From Gracilibacteraceae bacterium (GTDB lineage Bacteria; Bacillota; Desulfitobacteriia; Desulfitobacteriales; Syntrophobotulaceae), in assembly GCA_031255985.1 (NCBI GenBank), contig JAIRRL010000206.1, forward strand, positions 1 to 7,390: a stretch of 7,390 nt of DNA, in the 5' to 3' direction. Below are positions 1 to 5,637 of this stretch, one piece after another. The position numbers were made by a program, and so were the translations under genes. Positions within the stretch are counted from its first letter, which is position 1. Each line of letters opens with the position of its first letter. The notes beneath the pieces were generated by a model. That model searched no databases, had not been told where the DNA came from, and worked only from the letters and a program-made list of their open reading frames with translations.

Positions 1-51
1 CTCCGTCAATCAAGTCCTCCGCCACATCAAATCCTCCGCCACATCAAGTCC
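1..51 (-). repeat. 17-bp tandem repeat after mraY, each unit with a ribosome-binding-site-like core
   Basis: On the plus strand, 17-bp units lie at 15-31 and 32-48 and differ only in the last base. A shortened copy is at 1-14, and the unit's first bases recur at 49-51. On the minus strand each unit reads CTTGATGTGGCGGAGGA, holding GGAGG and, in the next unit, an ATG five bases later. Those ATGs run into stops after five codons (MWRRI, MWRRT). A TTG at 9-7 (TTG ACG GAG) six bases after GGAGG could start the next gene, but only three codons are visible. The array may continue beyond the window. Confidence 0.65.
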
Positions 52-57
52 AGCCGC

Positions 58-1155
58 TCAGCCGCCGCCGAAGCCAGCCAGCCAATAGCCGGTCAGGCGC
101 AGCAGCAGCCAGGCGAGCGCGACTCCCGCCGCCCCCGCCGCCCAGAAAACAGGCGCGAGTTTTTTTTCCGGCCAGCCGCCCAGCTCAAAATGATGGTGCA
201 GGGGGGCCATGCGAAAGATGCGCTTGCCTCTGGTTTTGAAGGAAACAACCTGCAAAATGACCGACACTGTCTCCACCACGTAGACCAGACCGAGGAACAG
301 GAGAAACAGCTCGGCGCCGGTCATCACCGCCAGGCCGGCCAGGGCGCCGCCCAGGGCGAGGGAACCGCAGTCGCCCATGAAGACTTGGGCCGGATAGCGG
401 TTGAACCAGAGAAAACCGAAACAACCGCCGGCCAGAGCCGCCGCAAAGAGCAAGGGGGCGGCGTCGGTGGGGCGGAAGGGGAGGGCGGCAAAGACCTCCT
501 CCCCCAAAAGCAGGCAGACGCCGACATAGCCGCAAGCGGAAATCCCGACGCTGCCCGTCGCCAGGCCGTCCAGGCCGTCCGTCAGGTTGACGGCGTTCGT
601 GGCGGCGGCTACAATCAGGACGACGAAAAGCAGGTAAAACCCCTGTAAATCAAACGCGCCGATAAAAGGAACGAATAAGACGGAGCCGCGCCCGGCGTAG
701 CCTACGGCCAAAACGGCAAAGAGGGCGGCCAGGACGATCTCGGCTGTAAATTTTTGCCAGGCGCGAAGACCCAAGTTCTGGCGGCGGCGGATTTTGAGGG
801 CGTCGTCCGTCAAGCCCAGCAAGCCGCAGGCGAGAAAAATAAAAAGCAAAACCTGGCTGCTTCTGCCGTCGCCGGTCAAGAGGAGAGCGAACGTCACCCC
901 GATGAGAAAAATAACGCCGCCCGCCGTGGGCGTGCCCTCTTTGCGCAGATGGGCGGCGGGGCCGTCTTCCCGGATGTTCTGGCCGCAGCGCCAGCGCCGC
1001 AGCAGCGGAATCAGGACATAACCGGCGCCGAGGGTGGCGAGCCAGGCCGCGAGGGCGGAGCGAGCGGCCAGGGCCAAAGGCGCCGCCGCGCCGCCGGCGA
1101 AGGCGGCGGCGGCGATCAAAGCCGCCGCCGCCAGTGCGTATACAGGGATAAACAA
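58..1155 (-). CDS. mraY: MraY: phospho-MurNAc-pentapeptide translocase (lipid I synthase)
   Basis: MraY is a polytopic inner-membrane enzyme. It joins UDP-MurNAc-pentapeptide to undecaprenyl phosphate, giving lipid I, the first membrane step of peptidoglycan synthesis. From the TTG start the protein has 365 residues, near the Escherichia coli length (360), and is mostly hydrophobic. Motifs are GQNIREDGPAAHLRKEGTPTAGG (58-80, here including the family GTPTxGG), the catalytic Asp pair LTDD (117-118), NAVNLTDGLDGLATG (187-201), FNRYPAQVFMGDCGS (251-265) with Asp262, and HHHFE (320-324). The HHH motif separates MraY from WecA/TagO relatives. MGDCGS has Cys where most MraY have Thr. The gene is very GC- and alanine-rich. 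Its usual neighbours murF and murD are absent on the upstream side; it follows codY and a PH-like gene. It may be the sole copy moved here or a second one. Confidence 0.94.
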   Translation of the reverse strand: MFIPVYALAAAALIAAAAFAGGAAAPLALAARSALAAWLATLGAGYVLIPLLRRWRCGQNIREDGPAAHLRKEGTPTAGGVIFLIGVTFALLLTGDGRSSQVLLFIFLACGLLGLTDDALKIRRRQNLGLRAWQKFTAEIVLAALFAVLAVGYAGRGSVLFVPFIGAFDLQGFYLLFVVLIVAAATNAVNLTDGLDGLATGSVGISACGYVGVCLLLGEEVFAALPFRPTDAAPLLFAAALAGGCFGFLWFNRYPAQVFMGDCGSLALGGALAGLAVMTGAELFLLFLGLVYVVETVSVILQVVSFKTRGKRIFRMAPLHHHFELGGWPEKKLAPVFWAAGAAGVALAWLLLRLTGYWLAGFGGG

Positions 1156-1165
1156 GCGGGTACGA

Positions 1166-1173
1166 CCTTCTTT
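1166..1173 (-). promoter_or_regulatory. Ribosome binding site that sets a TTG start for mraY
   Basis: The minus-strand sequence AAAGAAGG lies ten bases before TTG at 1155-1153. It falls between the stop of the PH-like gene (1181) and the hydrophobic N-terminus of MraY. The only ATG in frame (1245) is inside the upstream gene, would add a polar stretch (WRNGSAATKLTPCG) unlike MraY proteins, and has no comparable site. Confidence 0.6.
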
Positions 1174-1180
1174 GCTATTT

Positions 1181-1630
1181 TTAATTGCGGTAATTAGCCC
1201 GCAAGGTGTTAACTTGGTGGCGGCGGATCCATTCCTCCAGGTCAATCAGCAATTCGTTAAAGGGGAAATAGAAATCGGACAGCAGATAAGTTTTGCCGCC
1301 GGCTCTTATCCGCACTATTTCCTCCCGCCGGCGCGGGCGGCTGAAAGTGATGCGCTTGATATCGCCAGGCTCCAGCGTTTCGCGGGTCAGGAGCGAGGAA
1401 AAAACCAGCGTATCCTCATCGATCAGCAATTTTTGCGAATAGGCCAGCACGATAATGACGACCAGAACGATAAAAGTCACAATGTAAATCAGAGTAAAAA
1501 TCTGCCCGTACCGCGCCGGCAGCTTGCTCAGGAAGCAAAACAGGGCCAGCAGCGCGGGATAAAGGAGCAAGAACAACAGCGCCGGCGTCAGGAGCCGCCT
1601 GATCTGAAAAACATATACTTTTGCCTGCAT
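1181..1630 (-). CDS. Small membrane protein with two helices and a PH-like domain
   Basis: This 149-residue protein has two hydrophobic helices, about 13-34 and 42-64, separated by a short loop. A soluble part of about 85 residues follows, rich in beta-prone segments (KLLIDEDTLVFSS, TRETLEPGDIKRITFS, EIVRIRAGGKTYLLSDF) and ending in an amphipathic helix (NELLIDLEEWIRRHQ). This layout fits bacterial PH-like membrane proteins of the YdbT/YcxB kind, most of unknown role. Both ends of the hairpin probably face the cytoplasm. A longer reading from TTG at 1645 is possible, but that codon overlaps the ribosome binding site GAGGAG (1643-1638), which lies seven bases before the ATG at 1630. The stop is 25 bases before the corrected mraY start, so the two are surely cotranscribed. 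A role in envelope biology is inferred only from that neighbour. Confidence 0.75.
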   Translation of the reverse strand: MQAKVYVFQIRRLLTPALLFLLLYPALLALFCFLSKLPARYGQIFTLIYIVTFIVLVVIIVLAYSQKLLIDEDTLVFSSLLTRETLEPGDIKRITFSRPRRREEIVRIRAGGKTYLLSDFYFPFNELLIDLEEWIRRHQVNTLRANYRN

Positions 1631-1688
1631 CTCGTCACTCCTCAAGTGCGTCGGTTGATTGACCGGTTAGGCGCGGGAAATCAGCGAG

Positions 1689-1728
1689 AGGTCAATTGAA
1701 GGTCAACAGAAGGTCAAATAGAGATCAG
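1689..1728 (-). repeat. Three exact 7-bp repeats at 11-bp spacing after codY (possible tandem operator)
   Basis: AGGTCAA (TTGACCT on the minus strand) occurs at 1689-1695, 1700-1706 and 1711-1717, an exact 11-bp period. A degraded fourth copy, AGATCAG, at 1722-1728 runs over the codY stop. A further TTGACC in opposite orientation lies at 1659-1664. An 11-bp period places the sites on the same face of the helix. This is the layout bound by OmpR/PhoB-type response regulators (for example PhoP or WalR sites: hexamer plus five bases). The core also resembles the CtsR heptad, but CtsR repeats are spaced 10 bp. The array sits upstream of the PH-like gene and mraY. Confidence 0.6.
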
Positions 1729-2549
1729 CGTTTGGTGATTCTCTCCAATTCGTCCAGCAGGTATTCGTTCAGCACCCGGATATACGTGCCTTTCATTCCC
1801 AAAGACTTGGACTCAATCACGCCGGCGGACTCAAATTTGCGCAGGGCGTTGACGATGACGGAGCGGGTGATGCCCACCCGGTCGGCTATTTTGCTGGCGA
1901 CAAGATGGCCCTCCGTTCCTCCCAATTCCTGGAAAATATGATCCACCGCCTCCAGCTCGGAATAGGACAGCGTGCCGACCGCGATCTGCACCGCCGCTTT
2001 TTTCCGCGCCTCGACTTCCGCCCGTTCCGCCCGTTCGCGCAAAATCTCCATGCCGATGATGGTGGCGCCGTACTCGGCCACGATGATATCCCCCGCCGTA
2101 AATTCGACCCCGAACTTGGCCAGCACCAGCGTGCCGACCCGCTCCGAGCCGCCCAGCACGGGGATGATGGTGGAGATCTTGTTATTGTAAACACATTCCT
2201 CGTTCGGGCTGAAAACGCAGCCGTTATTTTTTTGGACAAAATTGGATTTGGTATTGCTAACGTTCAGCAGCTCGGAATTATAGGCTTCGGGGAAATGGCC
2301 CGTGTCCTGAATAATCCGGTCGATGCTGTCGCAGGTGAAGCTGGGGACGCAATGATAACCCAGGAGTTTGCCCTTGCTGCTCATGATATAACAGTTGGAT
2401 TCTGTTTTGCTGCTGATCACGACCGCCATCTCGGCGAAATCCACTGACTTGCCGGCGGCCCGCTGAATGAGCTTGCCGATAGCCCTCGTTTTTTCCAGCA
2501 CCATGCTTAACTCATTCGCGTCGTTCACATCAATATTCGTATCGGTCAT
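1725..2549 (-). CDS. codY: CodY: GTP- and branched-chain-amino-acid-responsive global regulator
   Basis: CodY is a cytosolic DNA-binding dimer that, when GTP and isoleucine, leucine or valine are plentiful, represses genes for amino acid synthesis, transport and other starvation responses. The 274-residue protein has an N-terminal GAF domain (about 17-170, with GKLLGY, DRII and HFPEAY in the ligand-binding region). A linker helix follows (about 165-195), then a winged helix. ASKIADRVGITRSVIVNALRK (218-238) and SLGMKGTYIRVLN (249-261) are almost identical to the Bacillus DNA-binding domain, while the GAF half is diverged. About 15 residues precede the usual start region (SMVLEKTR). The upstream ATG is preferred because GAGGGGAG (2564-2557) lies seven bases before it. 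It is probably cotranscribed with hslVU. CodY may control itself, but no clear CodY box was seen here. Confidence 0.96.
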   Translation of the reverse strand: MTDTNIDVNDANELSMVLEKTRAIGKLIQRAAGKSVDFAEMAVVISSKTESNCYIMSSKGKLLGYHCVPSFTCDSIDRIIQDTGHFPEAYNSELLNVSNTKSNFVQKNNGCVFSPNEECVYNNKISTIIPVLGGSERVGTLVLAKFGVEFTAGDIIVAEYGATIIGMEILRERAERAEVEARKKAAVQIAVGTLSYSELEAVDHIFQELGGTEGHLVASKIADRVGITRSVIVNALRKFESAGVIESKSLGMKGTYIRVLNEYLLDELERITKR

Positions 2550-2567
2550 AGTAAATCTCCCCTCTAT

Positions 2568-2581
2568 ATAAATTAATTTAT
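2568..2581. other. AT-only palindrome in the hslU-codY gap
   Basis: ATAAATTAATTTAT is a perfect 14-bp palindrome lying between the hslU stop and the codY ribosome binding site. It could be an operator, for example for feedback on codY, or simply AT-rich spacer. It does not fit the CodY box well, and no convincing promoter was found beside it. Confidence 0.25.
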
Positions 2582-2590
2582 CTGCGTCAT

Positions 2591-3997
2591 TTATAAAATA
2601 TATTTGGAAAGGTCCTGACTGCGGGCGATATCGCCTACTCTTTGCCGGACGTACTCCCGGTTGATCGTCAGTTCAAAACCGGGCGGCAGTTCCGAGGCCT
2701 CAAACGAGAGTTCTTCCAGCACTTTTTCCACTATGGTGTGCAGGCGGCGCGCCCCGATATTTTCCGTGGCGGCGTTTACGTCGAAAGCCATTTGGGCGAT
2801 TTCCTCAATCGCTTCCGCCGCGAAGCTGATCCGGACGTCTTCGGTGGCGAGCAGGGCTTCGTACTGTTTGAGGATGGAGGCGTTCGGCTCGGTGAGAATA
2901 CGGCGGAAATCGCCGACGCTGAGGGAGCGGAGTTCCACCCGGATGGGGAAACGGCCCTGCAGTTCCGGGATGAGGTCGGAGGGTTTGGCGACGTGAAAAG
3001 CGCCGGCGGCAATGAACAAAATATGGTCTGTTTTGACCGGCCCGTATTTTGTGACTACGGTCGCCCCTTCCACGATGGGCAGAATATCCCGCTGGACGCC
3101 GCCGCGGGATACGTCCGGGCCGCCGCTGCCCTCCTTCCCGGCTATTTTGTCGATCTCATCCAAAAAAACTATCCCTTCCTGCTCTGTCCGCCGGATGGCT
3201 TCCTGCACCGCCGCCGTCTGATCCACCAGATTCTGCGCTTCCTCCTGCGTAAGGATGCGCCGCGCTTCCCGCACGGGAATCTTGCGTTTTTTCTTCCGTT
3301 TGGGCAGCATATCCAGCATATCCTGCATATTGTTTTGCAGGCTGGACATGCCCATATCGATCAGACTGCCGCCCATCACGTCGGAGAGGGGGCTTTCCTC
3401 CGTTTCCACTTCAATGACATAATCTTCCAGTTCGCCGTTTTTCAGCCTTTTTTCGATGAAGTCCCGCTCTTTTTCAATTTCCGGGGGAACCGGGCTCTGC
3501 TGCGCCGGCTCTTTTTTATCGTCCGTCATAAAAATTTGAAACGGGTTAAGCGGCGGGCTTTGCTGCCGCCGGTCCGGAGCGAGCAAGGCCAGGAGGCGTT
3601 TTTCCGCGTTCTGCCTGGCCGCGGCCTCCACTTCCGTCATTTTTTCCGCTTTCACCATGCGCAAGGAGAATTCCACCAGATCGCGGATGATGGATTCCAC
3701 GTCGCGCCCCACATAACCCACTTCCGTAAATTTCGTCGCTTCCACTTTTTGAAACGGGGCCTTGACCAGTTTGGCCAGCCGCCGCGCTATTTCGGTTTTG
3801 CCCACTCCGGTCGGGCCGATCATCAGGATATTCTTTGGCAGAACATCCTCCTGCATCCCGGCGGGCAGCAGCGAGCGGCGGTAGCGGTTGCGCAGAGCTA
3901 CAGCCACAGCTTTTTTTGCTTCGTCCTGCCCGACAATATACTGATCCAGTTCGGCCACGATTTCCTTGGGGGTCAGTTGTTCCAATGCGCTGCCCAT
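2591..3997 (-). CDS. hslU: HslU (ClpY): AAA+ unfoldase of the HslUV protease
   Basis: This 468-residue AAA+ ATPase forms a hexameric ring that unfolds substrates and threads them into HslV. Its length is close to Bacillus ClpY (467). The N-terminal [21 protein letters not shown] is typical. Walker A is GPTGVGKT (61-68), the pore loop GYVG is 94-97, and Walker B IVFLDEID is 276-283. The intermediate I domain spans about 110-245, with a charged, low-complexity centre including KRKKKRK (233-239). GRFPIRVEL (348-356) and the sensor-2 motif GARRLH (415-420) follow. The C-terminal tail DLSKYIL matches the family tail that inserts into HslV pockets to activate it. The ATG at 3997 follows a purine-rich AAGGGAAAGGA. 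codY starts 41 bases after the stop. No residue appears missing. Confidence 0.97.
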   Translation of the reverse strand: MGSALEQLTPKEIVAELDQYIVGQDEAKKAVAVALRNRYRRSLLPAGMQEDVLPKNILMIGPTGVGKTEIARRLAKLVKAPFQKVEATKFTEVGYVGRDVESIIRDLVEFSLRMVKAEKMTEVEAAARQNAEKRLLALLAPDRRQQSPPLNPFQIFMTDDKKEPAQQSPVPPEIEKERDFIEKRLKNGELEDYVIEVETEESPLSDVMGGSLIDMGMSSLQNNMQDMLDMLPKRKKKRKIPVREARRILTQEEAQNLVDQTAAVQEAIRRTEQEGIVFLDEIDKIAGKEGSGGPDVSRGGVQRDILPIVEGATVVTKYGPVKTDHILFIAAGAFHVAKPSDLIPELQGRFPIRVELRSLSVGDFRRILTEPNASILKQYEALLATEDVRISFAAEAIEEIAQMAFDVNAATENIGARRLHTIVEKVLEELSFEASELPPGFELTINREYVRQRVGDIARSQDLSKYIL

Positions 3998-4018
3998 TCC
4001 TTTCCCTTAAAATTTGCC

Positions 4019-4035
4019 CACCTGAAACTCAGGTG
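4019..4035 (-). other. Hairpin over the hslV stop codon
   Basis: CACCTGA (4019-4025) and TCAGGTG (4029-4035) are perfect 7-bp inverted arms with a three-base centre. The hslV TGA stop (4031-4029) lies in one arm. In the minus-strand transcript the hairpin is followed by GGC and then AAATTTT, which is not a terminator-grade U-run. It ends about 10 bases before the hslU ribosome binding site AAGGGAAAGG. It could slow decay of the upstream part or tune hslU translation; the sequence shows only the structure. Confidence 0.4.
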
Positions 4036-4562
4036 ATTTCTTCTATCACTATCTGGTCGTTGGTAAACACGCAAATCGAGGCCGCTATCCGCATAGCCTC
4101 CAGGGCGATCGCCCCCGCGTCCATATCCGTGTGCCGCAACAGCGCTCTGGCCGCCGCCAAAGCGTAATTGCCGCCCGAACCGATAGCAGCCGCGCCGTCG
4201 TCCGGTTCGATCACTTCGCCGGAACCGGAGATGACAAGCAGGCTTTCCCGATCCGCCGCGATGAGCAGGGCTTCCAGATGCCGGAGCATCCGATCCGTGC
4301 GCCATTCTTTCGCCAGTTCCACCGCGGAGCGGGTCAGATTGCCATGATGTTCCTCCAATTTGCTTTCAAATTTGTCAAATAAAGTAAAGGCGTCGGCCAC
4401 GGAACCGGCAAACCCGACCGCCACCTGATCGTGATAAAGCCGCCGCACCTTGCGGGCGTTGTTTTTCATGATCACGGCCTGACCGAGAGTCACCTGGCCG
4501 TCCCCGCCCACCGCCGTGCGCCCGTCTTTTTTGACTGCTATAATAGTCGTTCCCCGAAACAT
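4029..4562 (-). CDS. hslV: HslV (ClpQ): peptidase subunit of the HslUV protease
   Basis: This is a 177-residue proteasome-beta-like threonine peptidase. It forms a double hexameric ring and degrades proteins unfolded and fed in by HslU. Thr5 in MFRGTT aligns with the N-terminal catalytic Thr of Escherichia coli HslV, so residues 1-4 must be removed to expose it. Asp21 in GGDGQ, Lys38 in ARKVRRLY and the IGSGG loop (127-131) match active-site and structural residues. [12 protein letters not shown] and [19 protein letters not shown] are family hallmarks. The Bacillus ClpQ is reported to use an N-terminal Ser after a longer leader; this protein keeps Thr. The start follows AAAGGAA (4578-4572) with nine bases between. 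hslU begins 31 bases after the stop, as expected for partners made together. Confidence 0.96.
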   Translation of the reverse strand: MFRGTTIIAVKKDGRTAVGGDGQVTLGQAVIMKNNARKVRRLYHDQVAVGFAGSVADAFTLFDKFESKLEEHHGNLTRSAVELAKEWRTDRMLRHLEALLIAADRESLLVISGSGEVIEPDDGAAAIGSGGNYALAAARALLRHTDMDAGAIALEAMRIAASICVFTNDQIVIEEIT

Positions 4563-4611
4563 TTTCTGACGTTCCTTTCCTGCCTCTAACCTTAAACATT
4601 GCGACTTTTAT

Positions 4612-4640
4612 ATTATAATTGAAAAAAAAGAAATAGTCAA
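4612..4640 (-). promoter_or_regulatory. Strong vegetative promoter for hslV-hslU-codY
   Basis: On the minus strand TTGACT (4640-4635) and a perfect TATAAT (4617-4612) are 17 bases apart, with a T-rich spacer. This is the best promoter in the window. Transcription would start near 4605, leaving a leader of roughly 43 bases before the hslV ATG. It separates protease expression from the trmFO-xerC pair, although read-through from upstream is also likely because no terminator is seen after xerC. Confidence 0.85.
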
Positions 4641-4679
4641 GACAATTATTCACAATTGTATATACTTTTATGAATTGTC
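4641..4679. promoter_or_regulatory. Dyad repeats upstream of the hslV promoter (possible operator)
   Basis: GACAATT (4641-4647) and AATTGTC (4673-4679) are perfect 7-bp inverted arms 25 bases apart. Between them lies ACAATTGT (4652-4659), itself a perfect 8-bp palindrome. The first arm touches the -35 box of the hslV promoter. The last arm overlaps the final codons of xerC. The core AATTGT therefore appears three times, with two copies ten bases apart, about one helical turn. The region is AT-rich, so chance remains possible. I could not match it to the CodY box (AATTTTCWGAAAATT) or to a full CtsR operator. Confidence 0.35.
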
Positions 4680-5624
4680 ATCAGTTTTTTCCCGCCCCTC
4701 CACCGCTTCGATTTTCGCGCGGGGATGGGCGTCCATGTAGACCGCCCGGATTTTTTCCTTGGTGAGATGCGTGTAAATTTGGGTGGAAGAAAGGCGCTTA
4801 TGCCCCAATAATTCCTGGACGCTGCGCAGATCCGCCCCGCCGTCCAGCAGATGCGTGGCAAAACTGTGGCGGAGCATATGCGGATGCACATGCTGATGCA
4901 AACGGGCGGCGTCGGCCAGGCGCGCCAGATCGGTCCGGACAGTGCGGGCGCTCAGGCGGCGGCCGTTGCGGTTGAGCAGCAAGGCCGTCTCTCCCGCCGC
5001 CGGCCGTCTCGCGGCCAGATAGAGACGGGCGGCGCTCACCGCCGGGTCGGTCAGAGGCACGATGCGCTGCCGCCGCCCTTTGCCGGTTACGCGGGCGATT
5101 TGCTCGGTCAAATCGAGATCCCCGACGTTAAGCCCCACGAGTTCGCTCACCCGCAGGCCGGAACCGTACAGAAACTCCAAAATCACGCGGTCGCGCCCCT
5201 CGCGCTCCTTGTTTCCCGCGCGCCCCGGACGGGCGTCCGGAACCGCCAGGAGTTTTTCCGTATGCTCGCGGTAGAGAAAACGGGGCAAAGTCCGGGCCTG
5301 CTTGGGAATCAGCAGTTTGCGCGCCGGATTTACCTTCAGGATTTCCTCGCGGCAGAGGTATTTGCAAAAAGAGCGGATGGCCGCCACATGGCGGGCGATG
5401 GTTCTGCGGGCCAGGCCGGCGGTCATCAGGGCGCGGGTATAATAGCGCACAGTCGCCGGGCTGAGCCGCTCGACCTCCATGGCGGCGCTGGCAACCCCCG
5501 CCTCCACGGCGCAATAGGAGAGAAAACGGCGCAAATCGGCGCTGTAGGACGCTATGGTCAAGGCGGAAAAATCGCGCGCCGTCTGATAAGCGGTAAAACG
5601 GGCCAAAGCTTCGTCCGCAAGCAT
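4668..5624 (-). CDS. xerC: XerC (CodV-type) tyrosine recombinase
   Basis: This 318-residue site-specific recombinase acts at dif near the replication terminus, with a XerD partner, to resolve chromosome dimers before division. An N-terminal SAM-like core-binding domain spans about 1-95 and a catalytic domain about 115-295. All catalytic residues are visible: Arg158 in GSGLRVSEL, Lys182 in TGKGRRQR, His249 and Arg252 in HPHMLRHSFATHLL, His275 in ELLGHKRLSS, and the nucleophile Tyr284 in IYTH. The start ATG follows GGGAGGA (5637-5631) with six bases between, placed directly after the trmFO stop. XerC and XerD are hard to tell apart by sequence; the name rests on the position before hslVU-codY, where Bacillus has codV. 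Insertion of a foreign integrase is unlikely, because the gene sits in its conserved place. No terminator follows it; the hslV promoter starts 28 bases after its stop. Confidence 0.93.
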   Translation of the reverse strand: MLADEALARFTAYQTARDFSALTIASYSADLRRFLSYCAVEAGVASAAMEVERLSPATVRYYTRALMTAGLARRTIARHVAAIRSFCKYLCREEILKVNPARKLLIPKQARTLPRFLYREHTEKLLAVPDARPGRAGNKEREGRDRVILEFLYGSGLRVSELVGLNVGDLDLTEQIARVTGKGRRQRIVPLTDPAVSAARLYLAARRPAAGETALLLNRNGRRLSARTVRTDLARLADAARLHQHVHPHMLRHSFATHLLDGGADLRSVQELLGHKRLSSTQIYTHLTKEKIRAVYMDAHPRAKIEAVEGREKTDDNS

Positions 5625-5637
5625 GGACGTTCCTCCC

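Noticed and set aside
1..51. CRISPR array
   Set aside because: The units are directly adjacent with no spacers and are only 17 bp long.
58..1245. 395-residue reading of mraY from ATG at 1245
   Set aside because: It overlaps the upstream gene by 65 bases, adds an atypical polar N-terminus and lacks a good ribosome binding site. TTG at 1155 fits better.
1689..1717. CtsR operator
   Set aside because: The core GGTCAA resembles the CtsR heptad, but the spacing is four bases between heptads where CtsR needs three, and the third heptad base pattern varies. It is left as an unassigned array.
1689..1717. Set of -35 boxes (TTGACC) of a promoter for the PH-like gene
   Set aside because: No acceptable -10 box was found 16-18 bases after any of the three copies.
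2642..4036. Long plus-strand open frame of 464 codons opposite hslU
   Set aside because: It is antisense to a full, motif-complete hslU. Its translation is histidine- and phenylalanine-rich with no recognisable domain, a typical shadow in GC-rich DNA.
4641..4679. CodY box at the hslV promoter
   Set aside because: The best alignment to AATTTTCWGAAAATT has about half the positions matching, no more than AT-rich DNA gives by chance.
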